Below are positions 62,501-64,000 of a stretch of 64,000 bases of DNA, in pieces (positions within the stretch are counted from its first letter, which is position 1; every line of letters starts with the position of its first letter). The DNA lies in NCBI GenBank assembly GCA_013396655.1, contig WBMV01000259.1, positions 847,348 through 911,347 on the forward strand. Direction: 5' to 3'. The notes beneath the pieces are model-generated. The model was given only the letters and a program-made list of their open reading frames with translations, was not told where the DNA came from and made no database searches. A program made the position numbers and the translations under genes. This stretch comes from Campylorhamphus procurvoides (lineage: Eukaryota > Chordata > Aves > Passeriformes > Dendrocolaptidae).

Positions 62501-64000
62501 ATACTGTCAAATTGATTTGAGAAGTCATTTATGTAACTGACAGGTGGATACAGAGATTTTTTTTTATTTTTTTTTTTAAGGAACAACTTCATTTTGTTGT
62601 CTGAAACATATTTGGAGTTTATTTTAAATGTTCTTTGCGCCCAGACATAAAACCTGTCCTGATTCTACCGGATATTTTCCAAGCTTACCAGTATACCTTA
62701 ACATATGCATTTTACATTTGCTTATGTGGGGCTTTTTTTTCAGCTGTAACAGAAATAGTTTAAATTTATTCCTGAGTTGTTAGAAACAGGGAAGAAATTC
62801 CCACCCGCCTTTCCAAATCAAGGGGTTTATTTTATTTTCTCAATTGCTTTAGGTATGGTTGCAGCGGTCCTGTATCAGAAAGGCCTGCATGGACCTTGAG
62901 AAACAAGCACACATGTTTTTCAGAACATCTGGCTAAGCCTTCACCCCCTTTTCCATCAGTGCTTGACATTTTGTTGGTCTTGCTCTTTTTGTCCTTATCA
63001 CACTTTCTTTACCACAGCTACTTAACGGCCTCTTCTCTTTTGTGATGTTTATGGGATGCTGTTTTCCTGAGAGGTGAGAATCAAGCTCAGCTTTTTCACT
63101 GGTCCATTTGAAATTGTGATATAAGACTAACACAAAACGTGCTAGCTGTGCTGATGGTGACCTGGGAGTCTTGGTGGTCTGACCCTTTGAGAGTGACTTT
63201 AAAATCCATTTGTTACATTACTAAAGACATTTTTAGCTGGCCTCGCTCAACTGCAAGTGTTAATATTCTGCCCCATCAAATCTTTCAGAAAGCATTAATT
63301 GATTCAGCCTCACTGTAGAACTGGTGACAAGGCTCCTTCACAGATGGGGGAGTCTAAACTTGTGGGAGTGTAACCATGACTGACTCAGACAGTAGGTCAG
63401 TGTCAGAGGCAGGATCTCTTGCTAAACCAGCCAGACTACAAGAAGATCAAACTTCTATTTTTGTACAAAGTATTCTGGGAAATGGCAATAGAGATGAATT
63501 TCAGAGCCACTGTTTACATGGGCATGCATGTCTGCACTTCTCTAAGGTATTAAGGGCACACTTCTCTGTGCACTCCCCTAGACACACACACAGAGTCCAG
63601 ATGAAAAGAGCCCTCTCTTTGTGCTCTTTCTTTTTCTGTGTCACTTTATGGGGAGTTGCCCCTGTTGTTATTTCCTTGAGTGTTGTCAGGGATGCAGTGC
63701 CCTCCCTGCTGCAAGATCTGCATAATGAGTTCAGATGAGGCTGGAACCTGCGATGCTTTTCCCCTCCGTACTTCTCTGAGGAGGAGCAGTGTTCCATCGG
63801 TGCCGTGCAGTGACAGCACTGGAATTGGTTCTGGTAGTTGTTTCTGTTCACTTGTCTGAAGTTTGGCTTTAGCAAGGCACTCCAGCATGAAGGGAGAGGG
63901 GACATCCTACTCTTCAGAAGACGAGCAGGAGCCCAGTGCAGAACATGCCCTTCCTCCCATCAGCCAAGACAATCGCTTTTAATGTTTGGGTTCTGCGTGA

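Larger units (their letters stand above)
52766..64000 (+). other. ALDH1A2: ALDH1A2 intron 1 (continues past the window)
   Basis: At least 11.2 kb follows the exon-1 donor without any recognisable ALDH exon. Contents include an octamer motif ATGCAAAT (53872-53879), a SINE-like fragment near 56.3-56.4 kb, a DR3-type nuclear-receptor half-site pair (57125-57139), an old LINE fragment (58.84-59.31 kb), a 20-bp duplication (59497-59537) and T-rich homopolymers near 62556-62578. The longest open frames (for example 53963-54517, 184 codons) show no family motif. In vertebrates this intron is known to host a dorsal neural-tube enhancer, but I cannot place it here from sequence alone. Confidence 0.8.

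Noticed and set aside
52766..64000. ALDH1A2 exon 2 or later exons
   Set aside because: No frame encoding the expected IFINNEW-type continuation or any ALDH catalytic or NAD-binding motif was found, so these exons are taken to lie beyond the window.
1..64000. CRISPR array, prokaryotic defence system, operon or phage genes
   Set aside because: No spaced direct-repeat array, no operon-like gene packing and no Shine-Dalgarno-led frames. All features are those of a vertebrate nuclear locus.

Overview
This is a vertebrate nuclear locus, most probably avian. The evidence is split genes with GT/AG introns of kilobase size, repeats dominated by CR1-type LINEs, very little SINE content, and a single GC-rich promoter island containing a short assembly gap. 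No bacterial, phage or CRISPR-type content was seen. Two protein-coding genes are supported, arranged head to head.

AQP9 (aquaporin-9, an aquaglyceroporin) lies on the minus strand. Its complete coding sequence is in six exons between 39802 (ATG) and 16266 (stop), 867 nt coding for 288 residues, with every splice junction in frame. A TATA box at 40034-40042 and an in-frame stop upstream of the ATG define its 5' end. ALDH1A2 (retinaldehyde dehydrogenase 2, the retinoic-acid-synthesising enzyme) lies on the plus strand. Only coding exon 1 (52649-52765, 39 residues) is present, behind a CpG-island promoter with CCAAT and TATA elements. No further exon was found, so 52766-64000 is read as its first intron. 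The ALDH1A2/AQP9 divergent pair matches the gene order in other amniotes, with LIPC expected beyond the low-coordinate end.

Layout: 1 to about 15 kb is intergenic sequence downstream of AQP9 with no gene seen and one degenerate minisatellite (about 3.1-3.5 kb). 15.1-40.0 kb is AQP9 (UTRs, exons and introns; an intronic CpG island near 18.4-18.8 kb; an ancient MIR/CORE-like SINE near 38.4-38.7 kb). 40.0-51.6 kb is the region between the two promoters, with a 5'-truncated, decayed CR1 LINE at 44.1-45.6 kb. 51.6-52.65 kb is the ALDH1A2 CpG island, promoter and 5' UTR, with a (GTGCG)n tract abutting the assembly gap. 52.77-64 kb is ALDH1A2 intron 1, with an old CR1-clade LINE fragment near 59 kb.

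The two products are not known to act together biochemically. AQP9 passes glycerol, urea and water across the plasma membrane of liver and other cells, while ALDH1A2 oxidises retinaldehyde in the cytosol. The most notable unannotated signal is a predicted long-range G9/C11 hairpin that spans the ALDH1A2 5' UTR and ends one base before the start codon. No previously undescribed multi-gene system is evident.
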